In this document: in pieces, positions 1-12,500 of the stretch
Layout of the letters: each line of letters starts with the position of its first letter
How positions within the stretch are numbered: position 1 is the first letter of the stretch
DNA from: Diprion similis
Taxonomy: Eukaryota > Arthropoda > Insecta > Hymenoptera > Diprionidae
Direction: 5' to 3'
Assembly: GCF_021155765.1 (NCBI RefSeq)
Contig: NC_060105.1
Coordinates: 11,379,001-11,443,000, forward strand
DNA length: 64,000 nt
Program-made: the position numbers and the translations under genes
The notes under the pieces: model-generated
Database searches by the model: none
The model's input: the letters and a program-made list of their open reading frames with translations, nothing else
What the model was told of the DNA's origin: nothing

Positions 1-204
1 GGATACTACACGTATCACGGCTCGCTGACCACACCACCCTATAACGAATGTGTCACGTGGATCCTGTTCCCGGATCCAATAAGGATCACCAAAAGACAGG
101 CCGAGCTTTTCCGCAACATGAAGTCCCACTCGGGAGGCTGCATTACCGCCAACTTCCGCCCTGTCCAAGGCCTAAACGGGCGGGAAATATTTTTTGGAAG
201 TTAA
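1..204 (+). CDS. Alpha-carbonic anhydrase, C-terminal exon (5' part outside window)
   Basis: Frame 1 is open from the first base to a TAA at 202-204 and gives the last 67 residues of an alpha-carbonic anhydrase, the zinc enzyme that interconverts CO2 and bicarbonate. It holds the family signature around the substrate-binding threonines (YYTYHGSLTTPPYNE, then CVTW), so the equivalents of human CA II Thr199, Thr200 and Trp209 are present, and the usual C-terminal NFRPVQ...NGR segment. The Cys that often follows SLTTPP is Tyr here. Zinc ligands and N-terminus lie upstream of the window, so catalytic status cannot be judged. The same strand carries two further paralogues, which marks a tandem cluster. 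The exon start is not visible. Family assignment is secure. Confidence 0.9.
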   Translation, partial: GYYTYHGSLTTPPYNECVTWILFPDPIRITKRQAELFRNMKSHSGGCITANFRPVQGLNGREIFFGS

Positions 205-808
205 CCTCAAAGCGCTATGTTCATTTACAGTTAAGAGCTTTGTATTTATTTATGACTAGCAAATAGCCATATATGTATGTACCCTCAGTATTCTACCAAG
301 TAGAGTTTGCCGCAGTTTTCTATACTATGTATAAGCTATAATTATGAGTTAGATATTATAAGTTGTACCTGTTATCGAGTAAATGAAGTGATATAAAGAA
401 CGTATCTTGATTAACATCGACGCGCTAATCTCGCATTGATGATCGATCGGTAAACACCAAGGTTACCATCACTATTCCGATGTCTGAATCATTATCAGCT
501 GCATAATCTGCACATATGATGGATCATCTGGTCATTGAGATAACTGCATGACCAGATGCACTGTCATACGCCGTCCAAAGTCAACTCGATTATCCAACAG
601 CATACCTAATTCACCAGCAAACTCGTTCCTTCCGTCAAGTGGGCGATGGTATGTAAATCGATACCTGAAACGACCCGAGCGAAATTCACGTGTTTCCCGT
701 CATTCGCATTTTGCCTTTTCTAAATTTAACTGGCGTGAAATTACACTAAAAAAAAAAAAAAATACAGCAAAAAAAAACCTTGGAGTCAGAACCACGAGAC
801 ATCCAAAT
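205..808. other. Intergenic, between CA paralogues 1 and 2
   Basis: AT-rich spacer with no convincing exon. It should contain the 3' UTR of the first CA gene and the promoter and 5' end of the second. A-rich tracts lie at about 750-780. An open frame runs from 548 into the proposed first coding exon of the next gene but its upstream part resembles no protein I know. Confidence 0.5.
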
Positions 809-2511
809 ATGAATAATCAAACCAGTAAGTTGCTTATGATGCAGGGGTGATTTGTGGTAAATCTTAATCAAATTATATGCACTGTCACACCGAAGGTAGG
901 AAACAGTTGGGTCAATCCCCCATAAATCTCGATGAAGAAAATGTCATCGGGATCCAGCTCCCACCGTTGATCATGAGCGGGCATTGGAGCCAGGATGGCT
1001 ACACCACACTCGTCAACACAGGATCAACTGGTAAATCCTTTTATAGCCGGTTCAGGAAGCTATTTTCACTTGCAGGAAAATCTCTCCTCGAAGCATCACT
1101 TCGATCACATAGATCTTTGCAGCTTGCATCGTCGCGGCGCAATCTCCTTCGCCAAGTTTAATCCTGATAATTTCATCCTACCCAGCGCGTATCACCCTTG
1201 GGGGTGAGAGAATTCCAGCAACGATTCGCGGCGGCCCTTTTGGAGACGACGTATATCAGCTTGACGAAGTCACATTTCGCTGGGGCTCAGCGGATTGCAT
1301 GGGAGCTGAGCACACGTTGAACGGCACCTGGTTCACAATGGAAGCTCAAGCCCTTCACTGGAATTTGCGATATGGTGCTTTGGAGAAGTGTTGGGACAAG
1401 CGAGACGGACTTGCCATTTGCGCCTATTTTCTTCAAGTTTATCAGCTACCAGCCTGGGAGGAAAATCCCCTCTTCAGCAAAATCACTGACAACTTGGACA
1501 AGGTCATTCAGCCCGGAATATCAGCGAAGATAACTCCAAGTATCTATACGATTATTTCAATCATAAGTATATTGACTGATAGTCATTTCGAGTTTGGTAC
1601 ATATCAATAAGCTGCTAATTGATTATCACGTTGTTCTACCTAGTCGTCTTGGAATTTCGCATGTTAAGTGCGATCAGTTATCCTTAGTAACACCACTAAA
1701 CAAAGTAATCCTTCTTTTGAAATCACCTGCTTTCTTCTGAGAAAGTTGATCGCGGAGACATTCTTAGATAAAGGATGCATCTGAGTCGTTGAATATTGAC
1801 GTGGGAAATTCCTATACAATTCATTTCAATTTCCAAGATGTGAAGACAGGCTTCCTTGTTTATTGTATCCACTGATAGAAATTAATGATGCTGTTGTTTG
1901 ATCCTTCGCTGCACCAAAACAGACCAACTAAAATATGCCCTTCTAGTACAGACGTCTCAATATAATCATGACAGATCGTAATCGATTCCTTTCGCAAAAC
2001 TGTATCGATATAGGACGTCAACGAATTCATTCTAGTAGTTTTTTTAATCGTCTGAATCGTCTTCCTAAGCTTTAGTGTAATCGTAGAGGTTTCTGCTATT
2101 GATGAAGTATCTGTCACGCCCCTGGCTAAAAACGAACTTTACCTTGAGCATCATCAAGCATGTACCACTGAAGAAAGATAATTAAGATCCTTATTTTCAT
2201 AAAATTTAACTATCGAATCATTCTTTTTCTTTCTTAAGTTGACCAAGTCAAACTTTTTTGCACATCTAGATTCGTTGTGCTGGATGAGGCAGGCCTGCCA
2301 GACACCGGGATACTACACGTATCAAGGCTCGATCACAACGAGTCCATATCACGAGTGCGTCACTTGGATAATCTTCCCAGAGCCTGTGAGGATATCCGAA
2401 CATCAGGCAAGAATGTTTCGCAGTTTACGCAATAAATATGGCAGCTGCATACGGGAAAACCATCGGCCTGTACAACATCTCAACGGACGATTAGTTTACT
2501 ATGCTAGTTAA
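809..2511 (+). CDS. Carbonic anhydrase-related protein lacking all three zinc ligands
   Basis: Proposed coding exons: 809-824, 896-1030, 1186-1539 and 2270-2511 (TAA 2509-2511). Together they make 747 bp, an in-frame 248-residue protein. Exons 2-4 are strongly supported by alpha-CA motifs: GQSPINL (residues 11-17), GGP (66-68), RWGS, AEHTLNG (91-97), the MEAQALHWN block, and YYTYQGSITT (183-192) followed by CVTW. The tiny first exon and its 71-bp intron are weaker: ATG then a GTAAGT donor in the right phase. At the sites of the zinc histidines (human CA II His94, His96, His119) this protein has Thr80, Arg82 and Gln105, and the proton-shuttle His64 site is Ser49. The gatekeeper Glu106 and Thr199 equivalents (Glu92, Thr191) remain. 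It should therefore fold as a CA but not bind zinc or hydrate CO2, like the CA-related proteins VIII, X and XI. No stop or frameshift is seen, so it does not look like a decayed pseudogene. There is no signal peptide in the proposed N-terminus; a missed upstream exon could add one. Confidence 0.82.
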
Positions 2512-4054
2512 TAATCGTAACCATGTTGGAACTAATATAGTAGTACAAGTTTCAAGCTCAAGTTTCTTTTAAGAACTACACGTTAGTAGGCCACAGGAAG
2601 TTAACTATCGAGTTATTGTCAATGCGATTATACCTAGAGACATTGCAAAAGCACACATGCATTTTGAAGATTTTCCAAGGGTTCAAAAATATTTATCGGA
2701 ATGGTAATCAGCGTTTCTTTGACCTCATGTAATTCACTGATATTAAAGTGAAATTTTATCGCGTTACAGGCTGGAGAAAAAACATGTTCTTACATTTCGA
2801 ACTTTTTCAGAATAATTCATTTATTACAATGGGTAAGATAACAATCTCAACCTCCGTACTCGAATTTAACCTGACTGTTTGAGTCTATAGATATGTGCAT
2901 GTAAGTACGAAGGTCAAGCCTCTTCACATAACTCATACCCAATAATGATGCGAAATTGCGGTTTTTGTGAATACCGTCTGAACCGTTGTAATAAACGAAC
3001 TAGATCAGTGTTCGAAAGAGGGCGCGATCAAAGGCCGAAACACAAACAATAATATTTCATTATTTTCACCTTCAACAAAAGAAATTATCATTCTATTTAT
3101 TTAACACCGAGTTTTTTGCTTGGTTGCAAATAAATAAATTATAGGTAGTTCAAACTAAACATCTATTCTCGGAAGAGAAAACAAACCTTTTGCTTATTTT
3201 TTTTCAGCACTTTTCATAGCTTTCAACTTCGTTTGTGATTTCTCCGAAGTTTTCTACACTGTCTCCAAACATTTTCTCTAAGAATGAGGTAAAATTTGAT
3301 TGTGAAATACCTTAGGCGTCAATAATGTGTACAAAGTGACAAATTCTAGCGAAGAATTTTGTATGAAATTGAGACCGTTAACGACTCTCCAAAACCTCAG
3401 AATTTCCAAAGATTGTTCTAAAAACCATGTAAAGCACAAAAACGTGCGGAATTAGGATTCTAGTCAAGTTTTCACTGATTTCTTTTGTGAGGAGTAACCT
3501 GTGCTGATATTGACTCTAAATAAGGTAGATACCTACTACTGTGATTGTTATACCATATGGAATAATGTTCTGATGTTCAAAAGTTGTGATTATGATAAAT
3601 AACAGTTATATCCAAACTTGGCCTCGGGTGTTGATAGAATTTCGCTTAAGTCATTATATTATCGACAATCAGCGTTGTCTCTATGGTTCCATTTTTTGTT
3701 CGGCTTACGTGAGTAAGCGCTGACCGGACCATTATAGCGAACAAAACGACTATGGGACGATTTTGAGTAGAAAACAGTAGGTAAGTATGGTCCTTGGACT
3801 TTGCAGATCAGGTGTCAACTTGTTAATAGCTTCACCCAGCTAGCCATCATGCAATTATAATACCTATGAATCGTTCGTAAGGTTCAATGCTACAATATAA
3901 GTTCCACGCCGGTTTCTCCAGCAACAAAACGTGACCGAGCCGTGCTTAGGTACTAAAGTATTCGCTTGACTCCTCGATATTCACTGATTTTCAAGTAGAG
4001 CCGAAATAAGAATGAATTAGTATAGATCAATTATGCCTAACGTATCAAACAACC
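2512..4054. other. Intergenic AT-rich DNA
   Basis: No exon, tandem repeat or recognised element seen. It runs from the stop of the acatalytic CA paralogue to the first 312-bp satellite monomer and should include the 3' UTR of that gene. Confidence 0.5.
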
Positions 4055-6137
4055 TGACAGATCGAAAGTTACAGCCGAAAAACAAAAAATGTATTTTCTC
4101 AATTTTACTGCTGCTGGTCTTGGCGTCGTAATTTCTCTGCTGTTGGTCCTACGCTTTTTTTGTTGTGTTTTCTGAAATCCTGGGCGTCCTATTGATCTAG
4201 AAAAGGTTATACAAATCGATTCCGAGACGAAAAATTCTCAGCTCCAAAAATTACCAAAATAGTAAGGCTAACTCCTTTGGATTTTGTGCGAAAATTTCGA
4301 CGATTCTGATAAGTGCTGCAATAAATTCTTTCAGGCAGCGTTCCGACGTAATTTTGCGAGAGAAATCGATTAAGCGCAGTCCCAATACGCTGCGAGCAAC
4401 GGATCAAAAGTTACAGCCCACAAACTGCAGATTTTCATCGTCATTTCTCTGCTGTTGGTCCTACGCTTTTTTGAATGTGTTTTTGGAGTTCCTGGAGTTC
4501 CAATTAGCCAAGAAACGGTCATACAAATCAATTCGGAGACCAGAAATTTTCAGCTCCAAAAATCGCAAAAAAAAGTAAGGCTAACCCCTTTGGATTTTTG
4601 GCAAAAATTTCGACGACTTTGAAATGTGCTGCAATTAATTCTTTAGGGCACTGTTCCGACGTAATTTTGCGAGAGAAATCGATGAGGCGCAGTCCCAATA
4701 CGCTGCGAGCAACGGATCAAAAGTTACAACCAAAAAACTGCAGATTTTCTTCGTCATTTCTGTGCTGTTGGTCCTACGCTTTTTTTGATGTGTTTTTTGA
4801 GTTCCTGGGGTTCTAATTAGCCAAGAAACGGTCATACAAATCAATTCGGAGACCAAAAATTTTCAGCCCCAAAAATCACAAAAAAAGTAAGGCAAACCCC
4901 TTTGGATTTCTGGCAAAAATTTCGACGACTTTGAAATGTGCTGCAATTAATTCTTTAGGGCACTATTCCGACGTAATTTTGCGAGAGAAATCGATTAAGC
5001 GCAGTCCCAATACGCTGCGAGCAACAAATCAAAAGTTACAACCAAAAAACTGCAGATTTTCTTCGTCATTTCTGTGCTGTTGGTCCTACGCTTTTTTTGA
5101 TGTGTTTTTTGAGTTCCTGGGGTTCCAATTAGCCAAAAAACGGTCATACAAATCAATTCGGAGACCAGAAATTTTCAGCCCCAAAAATCACAATAAAGTA
5201 AGGCTAACCCCTTTGGATTTTTGGCAAAAATTTCGACGACTTTTGAATTGTGCTGCAATTAATTCTTTAGGGCACTATTCCGACGTAATTTTGCGAGAGA
5301 AATCGATTGAGCGCAGTCCGAAATCGCTGCGAGCAACGGATCAAAAGTTACAGCCAAAAAACTACAGATTTTCGTCGTCATTTCTCTACTGTTGGTCCTA
5401 CGCTTTTTTTGATGTGTTTTTTGAGTTCCTGGGGTTCCACTTAGCCAAGAAACGGTCATACAAATCAATTCGGAGACCAGAAATTTTCGGCCCCAAAAAT
5501 CACAAAAAAAGTAAGGCTAACCCCTTTGGATTTTTGGCAAAAATTTCGACGACTTCAAAATGTGCTGCAATTAATTCTTTAGGGCACTATTCCGACGTAA
5601 TTTTGCGAGAGAAATCGATTGAGCGCAGTCCGAAATCGCTGTGAGCAACGGATCAAAAGTAACAACCAAAAAACTGCAGATTTTCTTCATCATTTCTGTG
5701 CTGTTGGTCCTACGCTTTTTTTGATGTTTTTTTTTCGAGTTCCTGGGGTTCCAATTAGCCAAGAAACGGTCATACAAATCAATTCAGAGATGAGAAATTT
5801 TCAGCTCCAAAAATCGCAAAAAAACAAGGCTAACCCCTTTGGATTTTGAGCAAAAATTTCGACGACTTTGAAAAGTGCCGCAATTGATTCTTTAGGGCAC
5901 TATTCCGACGTAATTTTGCGGGAGAAATCGATTAAGCGCAGTCCCAATACGCTGCGAGCAACAGATCAAAAGTTACAGCCAAAAATCTGCAGATTTTCTT
6001 CGTCGTTTCGCTACTGTTAGTCCTACGCTTTTTTTGATGTGTGTTTGAGTTCCTGGGCGTCTAATTATTCTCAAAAGGGTCATACGAATCGATTCCGAGA
6101 CGAAAATTTTTAGGCTATAAAAATGACCAAAAAAGTT
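4055..6137 (+). repeat. 312-bp tandem repeat array, about six copies
   Basis: The motif CCGACGTAATTTTGCG and its variants start at about 4343, 4656, 4968, 5280, 5592 and 5905, which gives periods of 312-313 bp. Other landmarks recur in the same order in each unit: TTGGTCCTACGCTTTTTTTG, then GAGTTCCTGG, then CGGTCATACAAATC, then CCCCTTTGGATTTT. Outer copies (before about 4350 and after 5850) are more diverged than the inner ones, as expected if the core was homogenised most recently. Because 312 is a multiple of three, long open frames pass through the array, but they are a by-product of the repeat. Decayed single copies of the same family lie at 13960-14515 on the far side of the 191-bp array. 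Confidence 0.95.
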
Positions 6138-6559
6138 ATTACTGCGATTACTGTTGAAAATTGTACTGCCAGTTATTTCTATACCGTACACATGTAATAT
6201 TCTTGGATCTAGTAAATGTAAGATATGATAATAATAATTGTAGAAATGGTATGTACATGAATGTGTGACTGTATGATGTATAAAGGAATACGTATTATAG
6301 TTGAATATAGTATGGTATATACGATATATAATATTATATATAAACAACGTACATTATGACCTGGAGTTTGTGAAATGAGCTTTGGAGTACTGATAAGAAT
6401 ACATGAATTGAATATGTCAAATTGATCCAAGAAATAAATTGAAATTTGATAATCATGAATGGTTGTTTCATTTATCTACGAAATCTTTCACTCCGTCCCC
6501 TACAAGGTATATCCTTGACTTGCAATGGATTTACTATTGCAAACATTGCTAACACACTA
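6138..6559. other. AT-rich spacer between two satellite arrays
   Basis: About 420 bp with no gene. It is rich in TATA and ATAT steps around 6300-6350 and ends where sequence matching the 191-bp monomer begins. Confidence 0.6.
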
Positions 6560-9500
6560 CTTCCAATTTGAGTTGAGCGAATCGGAGAAATTTCAGCGCA
6601 AAATTTCTCCTGGTATCAGGAGCACATCTGAGCCGAGGAGGTCTTTCAAAAACAGGGACTGATTGATTGACTACTTGCGACGTTGATACTGTGTGCTTCG
6701 ATGCATGCCTGCTTGCTTGAGAAGGCGTGTGATCGCTTGCTTACATGCTACAGCCACTTAGAATTAAGCAAATCGGAGAAATTTCAGCAGAAATATACTC
6801 CTGGTATCAGGAGAACATCTGAGCCGAGGAGGTCTTCCAAAAACAGGGACTGATTGATTGACTGCTTGCGACGTTGATACTGTGTGCTTTGATGCATGCC
6901 TGCTTGCTTGAGAAGGCGTGTGATCGCTTGCTTACGTGCTACATCCGCTTAGAATTAGGCAAATCGGAGAAATTTCAGCAGAAAATTACTCCTGGTATCA
7001 GGAGAACATCTGAGCCGAGGAGGTCTTCCAAAAACAGGGACTGATTGATTGACTGCTTGCAACGTTGATACTGTGTGCTTTGATGCATGCATGCTTGCTT
7101 GAGAAGGCGTGTGATCGCTTGATCACATGCTACATCCACTTAGAATTAGGCAAATCGGAGAAATTTCTGCAGAAAATTACTCCTGGTATCAGGAGAACAT
7201 CTGAGCCGAGGAGGTCTTCCAAAAACAGTGACTGATTGATTGACTGCTTGCAACGTTGATACTGTGTGCTTTGATGCATGCCTGCTTGCTTGAGAAGTCG
7301 TGTGATCGCTTGCTTACGTGCTACATCCGCTTAGAATTAGGCAAATCGGAGAAATTTTAGCAGAAAATCACTCCTGGTATCAGGAGAACATCTGAGCCGA
7401 AGAGGTCTTCCAAAAACAGGGACTGATCGATTGACTGCTTGCGACGTTGATACTGTGTGCTTTGATGCATGCATGCTTGCTTGAGAAGGCGTGTGATCGC
7501 TTGATCACATGCTACATCCACTTAGAATTAGGCAAATCGGAGAAATTTCAGCAGAAAATTACTCCTGGTATCAGGAGAACATCTGAGCCGAGGAGGTCTT
7601 CCAAAAACAGGGACTGATTGATTGACTACTTGCGACGTTGATACTGTGTGCTTTGATGCATGCATGCTTGCTTGAGAAGGCGTGTGATCGCTTGATCACA
7701 TGCTACATCCACTTAGAATTAGGCAAATCGGAGAAATTTCAGCAGAAAATTACTCCTGGTATCAGGAGAACATCTGAGCCGAGGAGGTCTTCCAAAAACA
7801 GGGACTGATTGATTGACTGCTTGCGGCGTTGAGACTGTGTGCTTTGATGCATGCCTGCTTGCTTGAGAAGGCGTGTGATCGCTTGCTTACGTGCTACATC
7901 CGCTTAGAATTAGGCAAATCGGAGAAACTTCAGCAGAAAATTACTCCTAATATCAGGAGAACATCTGAGCCGAGGAGGTCTTCCGAAAACAGGGACTGAT
8001 TGATTGACTGCTTGCGACGTTGATACTGTGTGCTTTGATGCATGCCTGCTTGCTTGAGAAGGCGTGTGATCGCTTGCTTACGTGCTACATCCGCTTAGAA
8101 TTAGGCAAATCGGAGAAATTTCAGCAGAAAATTACTCCTGGTATCAGGAGAACATCTGAGCCGAGGAGGTCTTCCAAAAACAGGGACTGATTGATTGACT
8201 GCTTGCGACGTTGATACTGTGTGCTTTGATGCATGCCTGCTTGCTTGAGAAGGCGTGTGATCGCTTGCTTACGTGCTACATCCGCTTAGAATTAGGCAAA
8301 TCGGAGAAATTTCAGCAGAAAATTACTCCTGGTATCAGGAGAACATCTGAGCCGAGGAGGTCTTCCAAAAACAGGGACTGATTGATTGACTGCTTGCGAC
8401 GTTGATACTGTGTGCTTTGATGCATGCCTGCTTGCTTGAGAAGGCGTGTGATCGCTTGCTTACGTGCTACATCCGCTTAGAATTAGGCAAATCGGAGAAA
8501 TTTCAGCAGAAAATTACTTCTGGTATCAGGAGAACATCTGAGCCGAAGAGGTCTTCCAAAAACAGGGACTGATTGATTGACTGCTTGCAACGTTGATACT
8601 GTGTGCTTTGATGCATGCATGCTTGCTTGAGAAGGCGTGTGATCGCTTGATCACATGCTACATCCACTTAGAATTAGGCAAATCGGAGAAATTTCTGCAG
8701 AAAATTACTCCTGGTATCAGGAGAACATCTGAGCCGAGGAGGTCTTCCAAAAACAGTGACTGATTGATTGACTGCTTGCGACGTTGATACTGTGTGCTTT
8801 GATGCATGCCTGCTTGCTTGAGAAGTCGTGTGATCGCTTGCTTACGTGCTACATCCGCTTAGAATTAGGCAAATCGGAGAAATTTTAGCAGAAAATCACT
8901 CCTGGTATCAGGAGAACATCTGAGCCGAAGAGGTCTTCCAAAAACAGGGACTGATCGATTGACTGCTTGCGACGTTGATACTGTGTGCTTTGATGCATGC
9001 ATGCTTGCTTGAGAAGGCGTGTGATCGCTTGATCACATGCTACATCCACTTAGAATTAGGCAAATCGGAGAAATTTCAGCAGAAAATTACTCCTGGTATC
9101 AGGAGAACATCTGAGCCGAGGAGGTCTTCCAAAAACAGGGACTGATTGATTGACTACTTGCGACGTTGATACTGTGTGCTTTGATGCATGCATGCTTGCT
9201 TGAGAAGGCGTGTGATCGCTTGATCACATGCTACATCCACTTAGAATTAGGCAAATCGGAGAAATTTCAGCAGAAAATTACTCCTGGTATCAGGAGAACA
9301 TCTGAGCCGAGGAGGTCTTCCAAAAACAGGGACTGATTGATTGACTGCTTGCGGCGTTGATACTGTGTGCTTTGATGCATGCCTGCTTGCTTGAGGAGGC
9401 GTGTGATCGCTTGCTTACGTGCTACATCCGCTTAGAATTAGGCAAATCGGAGAAATTTCAGCAGAAAATTACTCCTGGTATCAGGAGAACATCTGAGCCG

Positions 9501-12500
9501 AGGAGGTCTTCCAAAAACAGGGACTGATTGATCGACTGCTTGCGGCGTTGATACTGTGTGCTTTAATGCATGCCTGCTTGCTTGAGAAGGCGTGTGATCG
9601 CTTGCTTACGTGCTACATCCGCTTAGAATTAGGCAAATCGGAGAAATTTCAGCAGAAAATTACTCCTGGTATCAGGAGAACATCTAAGCCGAGGAGGTCT
9701 TCCAAAAACAGGGACTGATTGATCGACTGCTTGCGGCGTTGATACTGTGTGCTTTAATGCATGCCTGCTTGCTTGAGAAGGCGTGTGATCGCTTGCTTAC
9801 GTGCTACATCCGCTTAGAATTAGGCAAATCGGAGAAATTTCAGCAGAAAATTACTCCTGGTATCAGGAGAACATCTGAGCCGAGGAGGTCTTCCAAAAAC
9901 AGGGACTGATTGATTGACTGCTTGCGACGTTGACACTGTGTGCTTTGATGCATGCCTGCTTGCTTGAAAAGGCGTGTGATCGCTTGATCACATGCTACAT
10001 CCACTTAGAATTAGGCATATCGGAGAAATTTCAGCAGAAAATTACTCCTGGTATCAGGAGAACATCTGAGCCGAGGAGGTCTTTCAAAAACAGGGACTGA
10101 TTGATTGACTGCTTGCGGCGTTGATACTGTGTGCTTTGATGCATGCCTGCTTGCTTGAGAAGTCGTGTGATCGCTTGCTTACGTGCTACATCCGCTTAGA
10201 ATTAGGCAAATCGGAGAAATTTCAGCAGAAAATTACTCCTGGTATCAGGAGAACATCTGAGCCGAGGAGGTCTTCCAAAAACAGGGACTGATTGATTGAC
10301 TGCTTGCGACGTTGATACTGTGTGCTTTGATGCATGCCTGCTTGCTTGAGAAGGCGTGTGATCGCTTGCTTACGTGCTACATCCGCTTAGAATTAGGCAA
10401 ATCGGAGAAATTTCAGCAGAAAATTACTCCTGGTATCAGGAGAACATCTGAGCCGAGGAGGTCTTCCAAAAACAGGGACTGATTGATTGACTGCTTGCGA
10501 CGTTGATACTGTGTGCTTTGATGCATGCCTGCTTGCTTGAGAAGGCGTGTGATCGCTTGATCACATGCTACATCCACTTAGAATCAGGCATATCGGAGAA
10601 ATTTCAGCAGAAAATTACTCCTGGTATCAGGAGAACATCTGAGCCGAGGAGGTCTTCCAAAAACAGGGACTGATTGATTGACTGCTTGCTGCGTTGATAC
10701 TGTGTGCTTTGATGCATGCCTGCTTGCTTGAGAAGGCGTGTGATCGCTTGCTTACGTGCTACATCCGCTTAGAATTAGGCAAATCGGAGAAATTTCAGCA
10801 GAAAATTACTTCTGGTATCAGGAGAACATCTGAGCCGAGGAGGTCTTCCAAAAACAGGGACTGATTGATTGACTGCTTGCGACGTTGATACTGTGTGCTT
10901 TGATGCATGCCTGCTTGCTTGAGAAGGCGTGTGATCGCTTGCTTACGTGCTACATCTGCTTAGAATTAGGCAATCCGGAGAAATTTTAGCAGAAAATCAC
11001 TCCTGGTATCAGGAGAACATCTGAGCCGAAGAGGTCTTCCAAAAACAGGGACTGATTGATTGACTGCTTGCGACGTTGACACTGTGTGCTTTGATGCATG
11101 CCTGCTTGCTTGAAAAGGCGTGTGATCGCTTGCTTACGTGCTACATCCGCTTAGAATTAGGCAAATCGGAGAAATTTCAGCAGAAAATTACTCCTGGTAT
11201 CAGGAGAACATCTGAGCCGAGGAGGTCTTCCAAAAACAGGGACTGATTGATTGACTGCTTGCGACGTTGATACTGTGTGCTTTGATGCATGCCTGCTTGT
11301 TTGAGAAGGCGTGTGATCGCTTGCTTACGTGCTACATCCGCTTAGAATTAGGCAAATCGGAGAAATTTCAGCAGAAAATTACTCCTGGTATCAGGAGAAC
11401 ATCTGAGCCGAGGAGGTCTTCCAAAAACAGGGACTGATTGATTGACTGCTTGCGACGTTGATACTGTGTGCTTTGATGCATGCCTGCTTGCTTGAGAAGG
11501 CGTGTGATCGCTTGATCACATGCTACATCCACTTAGAATTAGGCATATCGGAGAAATTTCAGCAGAAAATTACTCCTGGTATCAGGAGAACATCTGAGCC
11601 GAGGAGGTCTTCCAAAAACAGGGACTGATTGATTGACTGCTTGCGACGTTGATACTGTGTGCTTTGATGCATGCCTGCTTGCTTGAGAAGGCGTGTGATC
11701 GCTTGCTTACGTGCTACATCCGCTTAGAATTAGGCAAATCGGAGAAATTTCAGCAGAAAATTACTCCTGGTATCAGGAGAACATCTGAGCCGAGGAGGTC
11801 TTCCAAAAACAGGGACTGATTAATTGACTGCTTGCAACGTTGATACTGTGTGCTTTGATGCATGCATGCTTGCTTGAGAAGGCGTGTGATCGCTTGATCA
11901 CATGCTACATCCACTTAGAATTAGGCAAATCGGAGAAATTTCTGCAGAAAATTACTCCTGGTATCAGGAGAACATCTGAGCCGAGGAGGTCTTCCAAAAA
12001 CAGTGACTGATTGATTGACTGCTTGCGACGTTGATACTGTGTGCTTTGATGCATGCCTGCTTGCTTGAGAAGTCGTGTGATCGCTTGCTCACGTGCTACA
12101 TCCGCTTAGAATTAGGCAAATCGGAGAAATTTCAGCAGAAAATTACTCCTGGTATCAGGAGAACATCTGAGCCGAGGAGGTCTTCCAAAAACAGGGACTG
12201 ATTGATTGACTGCTTGCGACGTTGATACTGTGTGCTTTGATGCATGCCTGCTTGCTTGAGAAGGCGTGTGATCGCTTGCTTACGTGCTACATCCGCTTAG
12301 AATTAGGCAAATCGGAGAAATTTCAGCAGAAAATTACTCCTGGTATCAGGAGAACATCTGAGCCGAGGAGGTCTTCCAAAAACAGGGACTGATTGATTGA
12401 CTGCTTGCGACGTTGATACTGTGTGCTTTGATGCATGCCTGCTTGCTTGAGAAGGCGTGTGATCGCTTGATCACATGCTACATCCACTTAGAATCAGGCA

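Noticed and set aside
48..266. Plus-strand open frame overlapping the first CA exon
   Set aside because: Out of frame with the clear carbonic anhydrase translation of 1-204.
809..2511. Second CA as a degenerated pseudogene
   Set aside because: The four exons join without stop or frameshift, splice sites are canonical, and many structural CA residues are kept despite loss of the zinc ligands.
4931..5644. 237-codon open frame, the longest in the window, plus similar frames at 4354-4856 on both strands
   Set aside because: It runs through the 312-bp tandem array. Because 312 is divisible by three the frame repeats itself unit after unit; the translation is a repeated low-information peptide without any known motif.
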